DNA of 45,486 bases from Magnetospirillum molischianum DSM 120 (GTDB taxonomy: Bacteria; Pseudomonadota; Alphaproteobacteria; Rhodospirillales; Magnetospirillaceae), in assembly GCF_000294655.1 (NCBI RefSeq), contig NZ_CAHP01000010.1, positions 31 through 45,516 of the forward strand, in the 5' to 3' direction. Positions 8,950 through 18,167 of this stretch are shown piece after piece; within the stretch, counting starts at the first letter, position 1, and every line of letters starts with the position of its first letter. The notes below the pieces were generated by a model that was not told the origin of the DNA, did no database searches, and saw only the letters and a program-made list of their open reading frames with translations. A program made the position numbers and the translations under genes.

Positions 8950-10275
8950 GGGGGACCACGCAGGATCCGACCCATCTACAGGGGTAATCATCACCCGTTC
9001 GTTCACACCGGTTAGATCAATGGTGTACAGACGCACGGATTGACCGCGTCCCCGCTCATCCGAGGGAGAATCACGCCAAAACGCCAAGACACGACCATTG
9101 GGAGCCCAGGTTGGTCCTTCGACCAGGAAGCCTTCTGCCAGGAGCCGCTCGCCCGAACCATCGGGACGCATGACACCTATGAAGAAACGCCCTCCCTTCT
9201 GCTTGGTGAATGCAATCAGATCTCCACGCGGACTCCACACCGGAGTCGCATAGCGTCCGTCGCCAAAGCTGATGCGATTGGCTCCGCCGCCACCCACGCC
9301 CATGACATAGAGCTGCTGCCCACCGCCACGGTCGGACTCGAACACGATCTGCGAGCCATCGGGAGCATAGCTTGGCGCGGTATCGATCGCCGGATTGTTG
9401 GTAAGCCGGACCTTGCTCCGGGTCATCAGGTTCATCTCATAGATTTCGGTATTCCCGTCCTCGGCCATGCTAAAGATGACCTTGTTGCCATCGGGCGAGA
9501 AACGGGGCGCGAAGGTCATGCCGGGGAAATTGCCCAGGGCTTCGCGCCGTCCGGTATCGAGATTGAAGATATAGACCCGCGGCACTCCCCTGAAATAGGA
9601 CAGGTAGGTGATTTCGCGGGCGCTGGGCGAGAAACGGGGCGTCAGGACCAACTCGCCACCTTCGGTCAGGAAGCGGTGATTCTCGCCGTCCTGATCCATG
9701 ATCGCCAACCGCTTCTTGCGGTCGTTCTTCGGACCGGATTCGGCGACATAGACGATCTGGGTGTCGAAATATCCATCTTCGCCGGTCACACGCTTATAGA
9801 TCGCGTCCGCGACCTTGTGCGACAGCCGCCGCCAATCCGCAGGCGAAGAAGACAGAGTCCAGCCGGTCATATAGGCTTCGGACATCACGTCCCACAGCCT
9901 GAATTCGACCCGGATACGGCCGTCTGGACCGATCTCGGCCTTACCCTGAACCAGGGCCTCGGCGTTGATCGCTTTCCAATCGGGGAAACGCGGCTGGATT
10001 TGCAGCGACGCTGGCGTCTGGATAAAGGCGCGAGGATCGATCGGCTTGAACAGACCGGATCGTTCCAGATCGGCGGAAACAACTCGGGCGATATCGCGCC
10101 CGACCTGCGTTTCCTGGCCGCTGCTCCCGGCGAAATCGGGGATAGCGATGGGCAAGGGACGCATCTGTCCATTGGTGATGTCGATGCGCACCTCGGCGAG
10201 GGTCGGACTGGCAAAAGCCGCCAGGCCGAGGATCAGGGTGACGGCCACTGCCGCCAGCAAGCGGATGCGAGACAT
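8938..10275 (-). CDS. tolB: Tol-Pal system beta-propeller protein TolB
   Basis: Two ATG codons, at 10284 and 10275, are possible; the AGGAAG overlapping the tolA stop fits the second (9 nt) and is too close to the first. Signal peptide about [28 protein letters not shown]. An N-terminal alpha/beta domain ([19 protein letters not shown]) is followed by a C-terminal propeller with repeated blade motifs such as [35 protein letters not shown] and [19 protein letters not shown]. It is a periplasmic protein that binds Pal and TolA and helps maintain outer-membrane integrity during constriction. The gene is coupled to tolA by overlap or near-overlap. Confidence 0.97.
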   Translation of the reverse strand: MSRIRLLAAVAVTLILGLAAFASPTLAEVRIDITNGQMRPLPIAIPDFAGSSGQETQVGRDIARVVSADLERSGLFKPIDPRAFIQTPASLQIQPRFPDWKAINAEALVQGKAEIGPDGRIRVEFRLWDVMSEAYMTGWTLSSSPADWRRLSHKVADAIYKRVTGEDGYFDTQIVYVAESGPKNDRKKRLAIMDQDGENHRFLTEGGELVLTPRFSPSAREITYLSYFRGVPRVYIFNLDTGRREALGNFPGMTFAPRFSPDGNKVIFSMAEDGNTEIYEMNLMTRSKVRLTNNPAIDTAPSYAPDGSQIVFESDRGGGQQLYVMGVGGGGANRISFGDGRYATPVWSPRGDLIAFTKQKGGRFFIGVMRPDGSGERLLAEGFLVEGPTWAPNGRVLAFWRDSPSDERGRGQSVRLYTIDLTGVNERVMITPVDGSDPAWSPLIP

Positions 10276-10280
10276 GAATA

Positions 10281-11261
10281 TCATCTTCCTGCCGCGAATT
10301 TCGGGTTGAAGGCGAGAGTGAAGTCTTTGAACTGGTCGTATTTGTTGGCCGGAATCGGCAACGGACTGGCGGCGCGCACGGCGCGGCGAGCGCTGTCGGC
10401 GGCGGCCTGATAATACGGGTTCAACATCTGGACGGCATCGAGAACGATCTGGGCATCCGTGACCGTTCCGTCAGGCAGCACCGAGACGCGAACCAGCACG
10501 ATCAGCTTGTCGGCGTCCTTGGCTCCAGCCGGAACGTTCCAGAACCGCTCGACATGGGCGCGGATCGCGTCCTTCTCCGTCATAGAGACCGGCTCGTTGG
10601 GATTGTGCATACTGGACCCCCGCACCGATTGCGGCTGCGGTTGCGTCGCCGATTTGGCCTCTGGCGTCGAGGGTTTACTCAGCTTCTCGGCGGACTTCAA
10701 AAGCTTGTCCAGTTCGTCCTGCGGCTGTTGCGGCTTTTTCTTGTCAACCGACTTCAGCAGCGAATCAAGCTCGTCCTTGACATCCTTCTGCGGCTTGGGC
10801 GGTTCGGGACGAGGCTTCGGCGGCTCGGGCTTGGGCTCGGGACGCGGTTCGGGCTTGGGCACCGGCGCAGGCTCTGGCTCAGGTTTCGGCTCAGGCTTCG
10901 GCTCCGGTTTTGGTTCGGGCTTCGGCTCGGGCTTCGGGGGCGTCGGAGCAGGAGGAGGTGGTGCCGGAGCCGGAGCCGGTGTGGGCGGCGGCGGCGGCGT
11001 CGGTTTGGGTTCAGGCTTGACCGGCTCGGGCTTGGGCGGCTCGGGCGTCGGATCGGCGGTCTTCTGCGGTTCGGGTTGGGGCTTGTTGTCGCGCAACGGC
11101 GGCGGATTGGTCTTGGCCCCGATCGGCACGATGTCCACGACCATCGGAGTCTCCTCAATCGGCGGCTCACGCCAGAATTGAGGCAGCCCGAAAATCGCCA
11201 ACAGCACTACCAAGAAGTGCAGAAGGCCGGAATAGATATAGCTTTCCCGCCGGATTTCCAT
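10281..11261 (-). CDS. tolA: Cell envelope integrity protein TolA
   Basis: 326 residues. A short cytoplasmic N-terminus leads to one membrane anchor ([21 protein letters not shown]). Domain II is not the Ala/Lys-rich helix of enteric TolA but an extended Pro/Glu/Lys tract (residues about 60-160, EPKP-type repeats), followed by an amphipathic [13 protein letters not shown] / [12 protein letters not shown] duplication. The C-terminal TonB-like domain III (about 225-326) contains [20 protein letters not shown]. TolA spans the periplasm and transduces TolQR energy to TolB-Pal. It starts 8 bp after tolR. The repeat region explains the large Gly/Ser-rich antisense frames at this place, which are artefacts. 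Confidence 0.95.
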   Translation of the reverse strand: MEIRRESYIYSGLLHFLVVLLAIFGLPQFWREPPIEETPMVVDIVPIGAKTNPPPLRDNKPQPEPQKTADPTPEPPKPEPVKPEPKPTPPPPPTPAPAPAPPPPAPTPPKPEPKPEPKPEPKPEPKPEPEPAPVPKPEPRPEPKPEPPKPRPEPPKPQKDVKDELDSLLKSVDKKKPQQPQDELDKLLKSAEKLSKPSTPEAKSATQPQPQSVRGSSMHNPNEPVSMTEKDAIRAHVERFWNVPAGAKDADKLIVLVRVSVLPDGTVTDAQIVLDAVQMLNPYYQAAADSARRAVRAASPLPIPANKYDQFKDFTLAFNPKFAAGR

Positions 11262-11269
11262 GACGCGCC

Positions 11270-11716
11270 CTAGCGTTTCGCCTTGGCGCCGTCGGCGCCC
11301 CGGACCTCTGTGACCAGGGCAACCTTGGGGAAGCCGGCGGCACTCAATACCCCCATCACCTCCATCACCCGACCGTAATCGATGGTTTTATCGCCACGAA
11401 CGAAGATGCGGGTCTCAGGCTTTTGCGAGGTGATCGCCTGCAAGCGGGGGGCAAGATCCTCCAGCTTGACCTCGGTTTCCTGAATCCAGATCTTGCCGTG
11501 GGCATCGACCGTGACCGACAGAGGCGTATCGTCACCTTTCAGCGGCGCCGCCTGGGTCTTGGGCAGATCGACCTGGACCCCGGCAGTCAGCAACGGTGCC
11601 GTCACCATGAAGATGATCAGCAGCACCAACATCACGTCGACCATCGGCGTCACGTTGATCTCGGCCATTGGCCGGAATTTGGCCTTGCCCCGGCGGTTGC
11701 CGACGGAAGCACCCAT
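11270..11716 (-). CDS. tolR: Tol-Pal system proton-channel subunit TolR
   Basis: 148 residues, ExbD/TolR family. The N-terminal cytoplasmic stretch (GNRRGKAKFRPMAEINVTP) precedes one transmembrane helix with the proton-path Asp in MVDVMLVLLIIFMVTAP. The C-terminal periplasmic domain contains LPKTQAAPL and RGDKTIDYGRVMEVMGVL. With TolQ it forms the inner-membrane motor that uses the proton motive force to drive TolA. Its ATG shares one base with the tolQ TGA (TGATG), so translation is coupled. Confidence 0.97.
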   Translation of the reverse strand: MGASVGNRRGKAKFRPMAEINVTPMVDVMLVLLIIFMVTAPLLTAGVQVDLPKTQAAPLKGDDTPLSVTVDAHGKIWIQETEVKLEDLAPRLQAITSQKPETRIFVRGDKTIDYGRVMEVMGVLSAAGFPKVALVTEVRGADGAKAKR

Positions 11717-12441
11717 CAGATCTTCTCCTCCAGTTGACGCGACAGGATCGCGCCGAACTCGCCGGCGAAGTTTTCGAGCCGCTTACCGTAGCGGTCGAGA
11801 TCGGTGGAGATTTTGTTATAGGCGATAACCGCGGGAATAGCGGCGACCAGCCCCAGCGCGGTGGCGAACAACGCCTCGGCAATGCCAGGAGCGACGACGG
11901 CAAGAGACGTGTTCTTCGTGGCTGCAATCGATTGGAAGCTGTTCATGATGCCCCAGACGGTGCCGAACAACCCAACGAACGGTGCGGTCGAACCAACCGA
12001 AGCCAGGAAGCCCAGTCGGCGTTCCAGCAAGTCCATCTCGCGGCCAAGCGTTACGTTCATCACGCGGTCGATCCGCTGGGGCAAACTGGCCCGAGTGGTA
12101 TCGCGATCCGTCAGCCCCTTAGCTGCGGTTCGACGCCATTCCCGCATCGCGGCAACGAACACCGACGACATCGGGTCGAGCGGACGCGAACCGATTCTGT
12201 CGTACAATTCTTCGAGCGAGCCGCCCGACCAGAACGATTCCTCGAACTGATCGGCACGCTGAGTTAGCTGACGCACCTTCAAGATCTTGTCGAAGATGAT
12301 CGCCCAGCACCAGAACGAGGCGCCGATCAGCGCCAGCATCACCATCTTGACGATAATGTCGGCGCGCATGAACAGCGCCCACATCGACAGGTCATGCTGC
12401 ATGGCCGCACCCGCGACCGCCGCCGTCTGCGTTGGATCCAT
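11716..12441 (-). CDS. tolQ: Tol-Pal system channel subunit TolQ
   Basis: 241 residues, MotA/TolQ/ExbB family. Three membrane helices are visible: around residues 25-50 (IIVKMVMLALIGASFWCWAI), about 140-165 (LGFLASVGSTAPFVGLFGTVWGI, the conserved channel region) and about 175-200 (APGIAEALFATALGLVAAIPAV). It forms the proton-conducting motor with TolR. It starts 6 bp after the ybgC stop, with the ribosome site inside the end of ybgC. Confidence 0.97.
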   Translation of the reverse strand: MDPTQTAAVAGAAMQHDLSMWALFMRADIIVKMVMLALIGASFWCWAIIFDKILKVRQLTQRADQFEESFWSGGSLEELYDRIGSRPLDPMSSVFVAAMREWRRTAAKGLTDRDTTRASLPQRIDRVMNVTLGREMDLLERRLGFLASVGSTAPFVGLFGTVWGIMNSFQSIAATKNTSLAVVAPGIAEALFATALGLVAAIPAVIAYNKISTDLDRYGKRLENFAGEFGAILSRQLEEKI

Positions 12442-12447
12442 GATATC

Positions 12448-12867
12448 TTACTGCCTTTCGCTGATCCAAGTCCCGAACAGGTCGCGCATCGCGGCCGGAA
12501 GCCGCGTCGGCCTGCCCGACAGGGTGATATAGCCCAGGCGGACTTCGATGCGCACTAACTCCGTGCCATCGTCGTTGCGCCGGATTGTCTGAGCAAGGTC
12601 AAGACTGGCTCCGCCAACCGAGCATAATTCGGTCTCGACCGTCAGAAGGTCGTCCAGCCGCGCCGGGCGCAAAAAGTCAACAACAGCGCGGCGCACAGCG
12701 AAGGCAGTGCCCTCTTGCAACAGGCTCTGCTGACTGATTCCAAGGTCGCGCACCATCTCGGTGCGAGCGCGCTCTGCGAAATTCAGATAGCAGGAATGAT
12801 AGACGATACCACCTGCGTCCGTGTCTTCATAATACACCCTGATCGGGTGGAGATGACGAGGCATCAC
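12448..12867 (-). CDS. ybgC: Tol-Pal-associated acyl-CoA thioesterase YbgC
   Basis: 139 residues, 4-hydroxybenzoyl-CoA thioesterase (hot-dog fold) family. The active-site region is [25 protein letters not shown], with the conserved Asp and the GGIVYH loop. It hydrolyses short acyl-CoA or acyl-ACP thioesters in vitro in other bacteria; its link to the Tol machinery is by genome context. The ATG overlaps the ruvB stop (ATGA), so the ruv and tol genes are probably read as one transcript. Confidence 0.95.
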   Translation of the reverse strand: MMPRHLHPIRVYYEDTDAGGIVYHSCYLNFAERARTEMVRDLGISQQSLLQEGTAFAVRRAVVDFLRPARLDDLLTVETELCSVGGASLDLAQTIRRNDDGTELVRIEVRLGYITLSGRPTRLPAAMRDLFGTWISERQ

Positions 12868-13907
12868 TCGTCCTCCGATGGGATGGCCAGCAAATCGAGC
12901 TGCGCCGGGAGGTCGCGCGGCGGCGTCAGACCCAAATGACGATAGCCGCTTGCCGACAGCATCCGGCCACGCGGCGTGCGCTGAAGCAGGCCCTGTTGCA
13001 GCAGATAAGGCTCGACCACCTCCTCCAGCGTATCGCGACTTTCCGACAGCGCCGCCGCCAGGGTCTCCACCCCGACCGGCCCACCGGCATAATCGCTGGC
13101 GATTCGGCCGAGATAGCGGCGGTCCATCGCGTCCAAACCCATCCTATCGACTTCCAGCCGCCGCAACGCGGCGTCGGCGATCGCGGCATCGACGGGCAAC
13201 CGCCCGGCGACGGTGGCGAAGTCGCGCACCCGGCGCAACAACCGCCCGGCCACCCGAGGCGTGCCGCGAGAACGCCGCGCCACCTCTCCGGCTCCATCCT
13301 CGGTCATCGCCAATCCCAACACTCCGGCACCGCGCCGCACGATCGCTTCCATTTCCTCAGGCAGATAAAAATTCATCCGGCACGGAATCCCGAACCGCTC
13401 GCGTAACGGAGTGGTCAGAAGACCCGAACGGGTCGTCGCTCCCACCAGGGTAAAACGGGGCAGATCGATCCGTACCGACCGGGCTGCCGGACCTTCGCCG
13501 ATAATCAGGTCGAGCTGAAAGTCCTCCATTGCAGGATAGAGGACTTCCTCTATGGCAGGATTAAGGCGATGGATTTCATCGATGAACAGAACGTCGCGGG
13601 GTTCCAGGTTGGTCAGAAGCGCGGCCAGATCGCCCGCCCGCTGGATCACCGGCCCCGACGTCGCCCGGAATCCCACCCCCAATTCGCGCGCAACGATCTG
13701 CGCCAACGTCGTCTTGCCTAGTCCTGGCGGGCCATGGAACAGCACATGGTCCAACGCCTCGCCCCGCGCCCGCGCCGCGTCGATAAAGACCTTCAGATTA
13801 TCGCAAACCCCGCGTTGGCCGATAAAATCGTCCAACACCAAAGGCCGCACCGACGCCTCGCTATCCTCGGGCGCGTGCTGAGGGGAAACAACGCGCGACT
13901 CGGTCAT
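12864..13907 (-). CDS. ruvB: Holliday junction branch migration ATPase RuvB
   Basis: 347 residues from the ATG at 13907, preceded by GAGGA at 5 nt; the TTG at 13943 adds an unlikely tail. AAA+ motor: Walker [13 protein letters not shown], Walker [10 protein letters not shown], sensor region [19 protein letters not shown], then a C-terminal winged helix ([19 protein letters not shown]). RuvB hexamers pump DNA through the RuvA-bound junction. It is co-directional with ruvA (46 bp upstream) and overlaps ybgC. Confidence 0.98.
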   Translation of the reverse strand: MTESRVVSPQHAPEDSEASVRPLVLDDFIGQRGVCDNLKVFIDAARARGEALDHVLFHGPPGLGKTTLAQIVARELGVGFRATSGPVIQRAGDLAALLTNLEPRDVLFIDEIHRLNPAIEEVLYPAMEDFQLDLIIGEGPAARSVRIDLPRFTLVGATTRSGLLTTPLRERFGIPCRMNFYLPEEMEAIVRRGAGVLGLAMTEDGAGEVARRSRGTPRVAGRLLRRVRDFATVAGRLPVDAAIADAALRRLEVDRMGLDAMDRRYLGRIASDYAGGPVGVETLAAALSESRDTLEEVVEPYLLQQGLLQRTPRGRMLSASGYRHLGLTPPRDLPAQLDLLAIPSEDE

Positions 13908-13953
13908 GCCGTCCTCGCCACGAAACCGATGCGGAGCCAGCAAAAGTCAGCGC

Positions 13954-14589
13954 TCATCGTAGCATGTCCCGGCCCAGCCGCTTCAGCGCCGTGCCGATCA
14001 GGGCAGGAACCTCGGCGGTTTCGCCCAACTCAGCCGCGACAATTCCAACCGCTTCGAATGCCTCAAGCCTGCGATAGCCAAGGTTGACCAGCGCCGACAC
14101 CGCATCCTCGATCGGTCCCGATGCAGGAGGGGCGAAAGTTCCACTCCCACCCGCCGACGCGGTGACCGTTCCGGGGGGAACGCTGGCGATACCGCCCGCC
14201 TTGTCCTTCAACTCGGTCAGAATGCGAAGCGCCAGCTTTGGCCCGACGCCGTTGGCGCGGGTCAGCCCGGCTTTGTCCCCAGCGGCAAGAGTGCGCAGAA
14301 GTTGATCCGGGGGCAGCACCGATAGGATCGACAACGCGACCCGCGCCCCAACCCCTTGCACCGTGGTCAGCAAACGGAACCAGTCACGCTCGCCGCTTTC
14401 GGCAAAGCCGTAAAGCTGGATCGCATCCTCGCGCACATGGGTTTCGACCAACAGCACCACCCCGGTACCAAGAACCAGCCGGGCCAGAGTGCGCGCCGAG
14501 CAGGACACCAGATAACCGACGCCGCCGACATCGATCACCGCCCAATCCTCGCCGACCGAATCGACGGTTCCGCGTAGACGGGCGATCAT
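13954..14589 (-). CDS. ruvA: Holliday junction DNA-binding protein RuvA
   Basis: 211 residues starting [12 protein letters not shown] at the ATG 14589, which overlaps the ruvC TGA (ATGA). An OB-fold domain I (residues 1-65) contains [13 protein letters not shown]; domain II has helix-hairpin-helix elements ([17 protein letters not shown] and [19 protein letters not shown]). Domain III at the C-terminus (about 160-211, [16 protein letters not shown]) contacts RuvB. A Gly/Ser/Pro-rich linker separates II and III. It binds four-way junctions. Confidence 0.97.
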   Translation of the reverse strand: MIARLRGTVDSVGEDWAVIDVGGVGYLVSCSARTLARLVLGTGVVLLVETHVREDAIQLYGFAESGERDWFRLLTTVQGVGARVALSILSVLPPDQLLRTLAAGDKAGLTRANGVGPKLALRILTELKDKAGGIASVPPGTVTASAGGSGTFAPPASGPIEDAVSALVNLGYRRLEAFEAVGIVAAELGETAEVPALIGTALKRLGRDMLR

Positions 14590-15086
14590 GACCGCACCGC
14601 CTGGTCGAGACGGTTCCGGGTGCCGAGATGATGGGCGTGGCAGATCGCGACCGCCAGGGCATCGGCTGAGTCGGGCGTTTCGGCCAGGCAACCGGGCAAC
14701 AAGGTGCGAACCATCATCCCGACCTGCTCCTTGGCGGCACGTCCTGTTCCCACCACTGCCTGCTTGATCCGGGTCGGCGCATATTCCCCCACCGCCAGAC
14801 CGGCACGGGCCGGGACCAACAGAGCGATGCCGCGCGCCTGCCCCAGCTTCAGGGTACTTTCGGGGTTCTTGTTGACGAAGGTTTCCTCGACCGCCGCCGC
14901 CTCGGGCGAAAAGGTGGCAATGATCGCGGCGATACCGTCGTGGAGCTGGACCAAACGTTCGGCCAGACTGAGGGCGGCATCCGACCTGACAACACCGTCC
15001 GCGACGTGACGCAGGCGGTTATCGGTCATGTCGATGATGCCCCAGCCGGTCTGGCGCAAGCCCGGGTCGAGACCCAGCACTCTCAT
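14586..15086 (-). CDS. ruvC: Holliday junction resolvase RuvC
   Basis: 166 residues, RNase H-like fold. The catalytic acidic residues lie in [13 protein letters not shown] (Asp7), [12 protein letters not shown] (Glu) and [14 protein letters not shown] (two Asp near residues 138 and 141). It cuts Holliday junctions symmetrically. It sits 29 bp downstream of yebC and overlaps ruvA by 4 bp. Confidence 0.97.
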   Translation of the reverse strand: MRVLGLDPGLRQTGWGIIDMTDNRLRHVADGVVRSDAALSLAERLVQLHDGIAAIIATFSPEAAAVEETFVNKNPESTLKLGQARGIALLVPARAGLAVGEYAPTRIKQAVVGTGRAAKEQVGMMVRTLLPGCLAETPDSADALAVAICHAHHLGTRNRLDQAVRS

Positions 15087-15115
15087 AAACTGAAGTCTCC
15101 CGTGGCCTCGACGGA

Positions 15116-15868
15116 TCAGCCGCCCAGGCGCTCCATGATCGCGTCGGGAATCTCGAAATTAGCCTGAACCCGCTGGACATCGTCATTGTCCTCCAGCGCT
15201 TCAAGCAACTTCATCAGAGTCTTCGCGGTGTCCTCATCGCTCACCGGCACGGCCGTCTGAGCCTTCCAGTCCAACCGGGCGTATTCCGGCGTGCCGAAAC
15301 GGGCTTCCAAAGCATCGCGAACCACCGCCAGCGCATCGGGAGCGCAAGTGATCTCGTGACCTTCGTCATCGGTCTCGACATTATCGGCTCCGGCATCCAG
15401 GGCGCCTTCAAACATCTGGTCCGCCGAAGCGGTCGAAAGCGGAAAGCGGATCGCGCCAACACGGTCGAACATGAACGACACCGAATTGGTCTCGCCCAGC
15501 GCACCGCCGTTCTTGGCGAAAGCCGAACGAACTTCCGAGGCCGTGCGGTTACGGTTGTCGGTCAGACCTTCAACGATGATCGCGACCGAGCCGGGGCCAT
15601 AGCCCTCGTAACGCACTTCCTCGTAATTGGTATCGTCACCGCCGCCACTGCCGCGCTTAATCGCTCGGTCGATGGTGTCCTTGGACATATTGGCACCGCG
15701 TGCCGCCATCACCGCCGCCCGCAAACGCGGGTTCGACGCCGGGTCGGGCAGACCGGACCGCGCCGACACCGTCAACTCGCGGATCAGCTTGGTGAAGATC
15801 TTGGCGCGCTTGGCGTCCTGGGCACCCTTACGGTGCATGATATTCTTGAACTGCGAATGACCGGCCAT
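15116..15868 (-). CDS. yebC: YebC/PmpR family DNA-binding regulatory protein
   Basis: 250 residues from the ATG at 15868, giving the family-typical start [20 protein letters not shown]; the 37 upstream codons are not conserved family sequence. Other family motifs: [25 protein letters not shown]-type region, [20 protein letters not shown] and [17 protein letters not shown] near the end. Family members act as transcription regulators, and some have been reported to relieve ribosome stalling. A 142-bp gap to the ymdB-like gene upstream holds no recognisable terminator. Confidence 0.95.
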   Translation of the reverse strand: MAGHSQFKNIMHRKGAQDAKRAKIFTKLIRELTVSARSGLPDPASNPRLRAAVMAARGANMSKDTIDRAIKRGSGGGDDTNYEEVRYEGYGPGSVAIIVEGLTDNRNRTASEVRSAFAKNGGALGETNSVSFMFDRVGAIRFPLSTASADQMFEGALDAGADNVETDDEGHEITCAPDALAVVRDALEARFGTPEYARLDWKAQTAVPVSDEDTAKTLMKLLEALEDNDDVQRVQANFEIPDAIMERLGG

Positions 15869-16010
15869 GGTCCCGTGCGAGTCCTCTGATGAAATGGAGA
15901 ATGGGCCGTGCCCAGGCCACAAACGGTGGCGGGCGACGGCCGAGATGCCCCGATTACGCCAAAGCCGACGACATGGCAAGACCCGCGCATGCGCCGACCC
16001 TCTGTTTTGT

Positions 16011-16826
16011 TTATCCCGGCCAACACTCCTGTAGCCGTGGTCCCAGCCGTAACGGCGCGACGCGAACCGCCTGCCCGCTACGGTCGTCGGTATCGACCAT
16101 CACCCCGCAGATCGTGCCGGGGCCTTCGGACGGCGACAACCGTTCGCCCGGCACCTTGCGGACGAATTTGTGGATCGCCGGCCCCTTTTTCATCCCGATC
16201 ACCGAATCGTAATCGCCACACATCCCGGCATCGGTCAGATAGGCGGTACCGCCCGGCAAGATCTGAGCGTCGGCGGTGGGGATATGGGAATGAGTGCCGA
16301 CCACCAAACTGACTCTGCCATCGAGAACGTGGCCCAGAGCCATCTTCTCGCTGCTGGCCTCGGCATGAACGTCAACGATGATGGCGTCAACGCCGCCCGG
16401 CCCCATTCGCAGCCGGGTCAACTCGCGCTCCAACCCGGCAAAGGGGCAATCGAGCGGGTCCATGAACAGCCGCCCCATCACCTGGATCACCGCGACCCGC
16501 CGCCCGCGCGCCAGGGCATAGACCCCACTGCCCCGACCCGGCGTTCCGGCGGGAAAGTTCAGCGCCCGCAGCAAGCGGGGTTCGGAATCGATATAGGGCA
16601 GAATCTCGCGGTGATCCCAGGCATGGTTGCCCAGTGTCACCACATCAACTCCGGCGGCATAGAATTCGTCGCAGACCTTCGGTGTCAGTCCGAAGCCGTG
16701 TGCGGCATTCTCGCCATTCAACACGACGAAATCGGGCGATAGACGGGTCCGAATATCCTTCATCCGCGCCAGAACGGCGTCACGGCCGGCGCGGCCGACC
16801 ACGTCACCCAGGAAAAGCAATCTCAT
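16011..16826 (-). CDS. YmdB-family metallophosphoesterase (TIGR00282 type)
   Basis: 271 residues from the ATG at 16826, overlapping the cyclo-ligase stop (ATGA). Metal-binding motifs: [46 protein letters not shown] and [11 protein letters not shown]. The family fold is calcineurin-like; Bacillus YmdB hydrolyses cyclic nucleotides, and the substrate here is not known. The order cyclo-ligase - ymdB-like - yebC is common in alphaproteobacteria. Confidence 0.93.
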   Translation of the reverse strand: MRLLFLGDVVGRAGRDAVLARMKDIRTRLSPDFVVLNGENAAHGFGLTPKVCDEFYAAGVDVVTLGNHAWDHREILPYIDSEPRLLRALNFPAGTPGRGSGVYALARGRRVAVIQVMGRLFMDPLDCPFAGLERELTRLRMGPGGVDAIIVDVHAEASSEKMALGHVLDGRVSLVVGTHSHIPTADAQILPGGTAYLTDAGMCGDYDSVIGMKKGPAIHKFVRKVPGERLSPSEGPGTICGVMVDTDDRSGQAVRVAPLRLGPRLQECWPG

Positions 16827-17407
16827 GCGCGCACCACGGTGAGCAATCCCTCCTCGGTGAAAACCATGTCTAGCGGCTGATCCCACGGCTCCGACGGTAA
16901 AGCAGGAGACTGCTGGGCGGCAAAAGCCAGACCGGCGGCAACCACGCCGCCGCCCCGACGCAGGGCGTCCAGGGTGCGGTCATAGTAGCCGCCGCCGAAG
17001 CCGAGACGGAATCCTTTTGCATCGAAAGCCAGCAAAGGCACCAACACCAGGGTCGGCGATAAGAGAGGTGCGGCGGCGGCAGGATGAAACGTGCCGTGCG
17101 GACCAGACTCCAACGGATCGCCGGGGCACCAGGCGCGAAAGATCAAGGGGGCGTCGGGCGCGGTCACCATCGGCAGAGCCAGGGACGCGCCGCGTGCCGC
17201 CAGTGTCGCCATCAGCGGACGGGGATCGACTTCGCCGGGCAGAGGCCAATAACCACCGACAATCGTTTGCGGCCCGACCTCCAATGCGTCGGCGCGCGCA
17301 GCCAGCGCCAGGGACGCCGCCACCCCCAGCCGGGCGGATTCGCCACGGCGGAGTTGCAGCGCCTCGCGGCGTAGGGTCTGTTTCAGCAAAGCGGGGGAAG
17401 ACGTCAT
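16823..17407 (-). CDS. fthC: 5-formyltetrahydrofolate cyclo-ligase
   Basis: 194 residues from the ATG at 17407 (a TTG at 17422 is also in frame; neither has a strong ribosome site). It converts 5-formyl-THF plus ATP to 5,10-methenyl-THF. Motifs: ATP-binding LLKQTLRREALQLRR near the N-terminus, GGYWPLPGEVDPRPLM, and the substrate/ATP loop RLGFGGGYYDRTLD. It corresponds to E. coli ygfA, which also sits next to the 6S RNA gene and zapA, as here. Confidence 0.95.
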   Translation of the reverse strand: MTSSPALLKQTLRREALQLRRGESARLGVAASLALAARADALEVGPQTIVGGYWPLPGEVDPRPLMATLAARGASLALPMVTAPDAPLIFRAWCPGDPLESGPHGTFHPAAAAPLLSPTLVLVPLLAFDAKGFRLGFGGGYYDRTLDALRRGGGVVAAGLAFAAQQSPALPSEPWDQPLDMVFTEEGLLTVVRA

Positions 17408-17424
17408 ATAAAAAAGCTTCAAGC

Positions 17425-17591
17425 GGGAGCGGCGCCACCTCGGCCGTTGACGTGCATGTCCTCTGTGGCCTGCTTACGCAGGTGGGTGGCCATATGCCGG
17501 AACCACGATTCCGGCAGGGACAGCCCCCGAGAGGTCGTTATTGGCCCCAGGGACGTAGGCTGTCTGACGCACCGCGCAGCAAACCGCTCCC
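17425..17591 (-). ncRNA. ssrS: 6S RNA candidate (SsrS)
   Basis: The gap between zapA and the cyclo-ligase gene is the standard location of 6S RNA. Read on the minus strand, the ends form a perfect 8-bp closing stem (GGGAGCGG 17591-17584 with CCGCTCCC 17432-17425), about 167 nt apart. Inside, the 5' strand has the sequence TGCGCGGTGCGTCAGAC and the 3' part has further short helices, leaving a large central open region containing CCCTGGGGCC. Size, location and architecture fit 6S RNA, which binds housekeeping RNA polymerase as a promoter mimic. I could not run a covariance model; the ends are approximate. Confidence 0.75.
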
Positions 17592-17597
17592 ATTGGC

Positions 17598-17626
17598 AGA
17601 CTAGGCTCTTTCCAGGCGGGTCGCAA
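17598..17626 (-). promoter_or_regulatory. Sigma-70-type promoter for 6S RNA, inside the end of zapA
   Basis: Minus strand: TTGCGA (17626-17621), a 17-bp spacer, TAGTCT (17603-17598) overlapping the zapA stop codon. The predicted start, 6-7 nt downstream, falls at about 17591, exactly where the closing stem of the 6S RNA begins. Confidence 0.5.
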
Positions 17627-17927
17627 TGGACTCGATTCGATCCGCCAGTTGCCCGACAACCGCGGCCAGACTGGCGTCACAATCATCACTTACGGTCGGA
17701 GCCGGAGGCGTCACGGATTGGTTATTATGGGCCTCGGACAGTTCGTCGGCCAGCAACAGACACAGCATCACCAGCAGACGGGAATCGCTGACCACACCGA
17801 CAGCGGACAACAAAGCTTGAGCACGGGTATCGATTTCGCGTCCCAAAGCCTGGACCCGGCTGGATTGATCGTCCTCACAGGCAATATCGTACAAACGGCC
17901 ATTGATAGTGATGGTAACGACGGCCAA
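17601..17927 (-). CDS. zapA: Cell division protein ZapA
   Basis: 108 residues. N-terminal beta region (VVTITINGRLYDIACEDDQ), then LGREIDTRAQALLSAVGVVSDSRLLVMLCLLLADELSEA, the dimerisation/FtsZ-binding core of ZapA, and a C-terminal coiled coil (AAVVGQLADRIESIATRLE). It bundles FtsZ filaments at midcell. It follows the small coiled-coil gene by 3 bp and precedes the 6S RNA. Confidence 0.93.
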   Translation of the reverse strand: MAVVTITINGRLYDIACEDDQSSRVQALGREIDTRAQALLSAVGVVSDSRLLVMLCLLLADELSEAHNNQSVTPPAPTVSDDCDASLAAVVGQLADRIESIATRLERA

Positions 17928-17930
17928 ACT

Positions 17931-18167
17931 CTATTCCTCCAACAGGCCGCGCAAACGGTCGATGGTGTCGTCGAGACGACCGGCGACGATGCGGACGGTT
18001 TCGTCCAGACGCTCGAAATCCTCACGGGATTCGCGCAACTCGCCAGCCAGCAAAAGATCGCCTGCCCCGACCCGCGCCGCAGCACCTTCAAGACGGTCGA
18101 TAGCCGCCCCCAGACGCTGCATCGCTTCTTCCGTTCGCTGCAAGCCAATGGCCCGACGTTGTTCCAC
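17931..18167 (-). CDS. Small coiled-coil protein upstream of zapA (DUF4164-like)
   Basis: 78 residues from the GTG at 18167, preceded by AAAGGG at 8 nt; a TTG at 18224 would add a basic, low-complexity leader. The protein is almost entirely heptad-patterned helix (RLEGAAARV, LRESREDFERLDETVRIVAGRLDDTIDRLRGLLEE). It is 3 bp from zapA. Alphaproteobacteria often carry a small coiled-coil gene in this position; a role in FtsZ-ring regulation is inferred from context only. Confidence 0.75.
   Translation of the reverse strand: MEQRRAIGLQRTEEAMQRLGAAIDRLEGAAARVGAGDLLLAGELRESREDFERLDETVRIVAGRLDDTIDRLRGLLEE

Noticed and set aside
9040-10410. Long open frame (456 codons) on the plus strand
   Set aside because: It is antisense to tolB and tolA, whose families, signal peptides and operon order are clear. 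Long antisense frames are expected at this GC content.
10459-11181. Plus-strand Gly/Ser-rich frame resembling a repeat protein
   Set aside because: It is the antisense translation of the Pro/Glu/Lys repeat of TolA.
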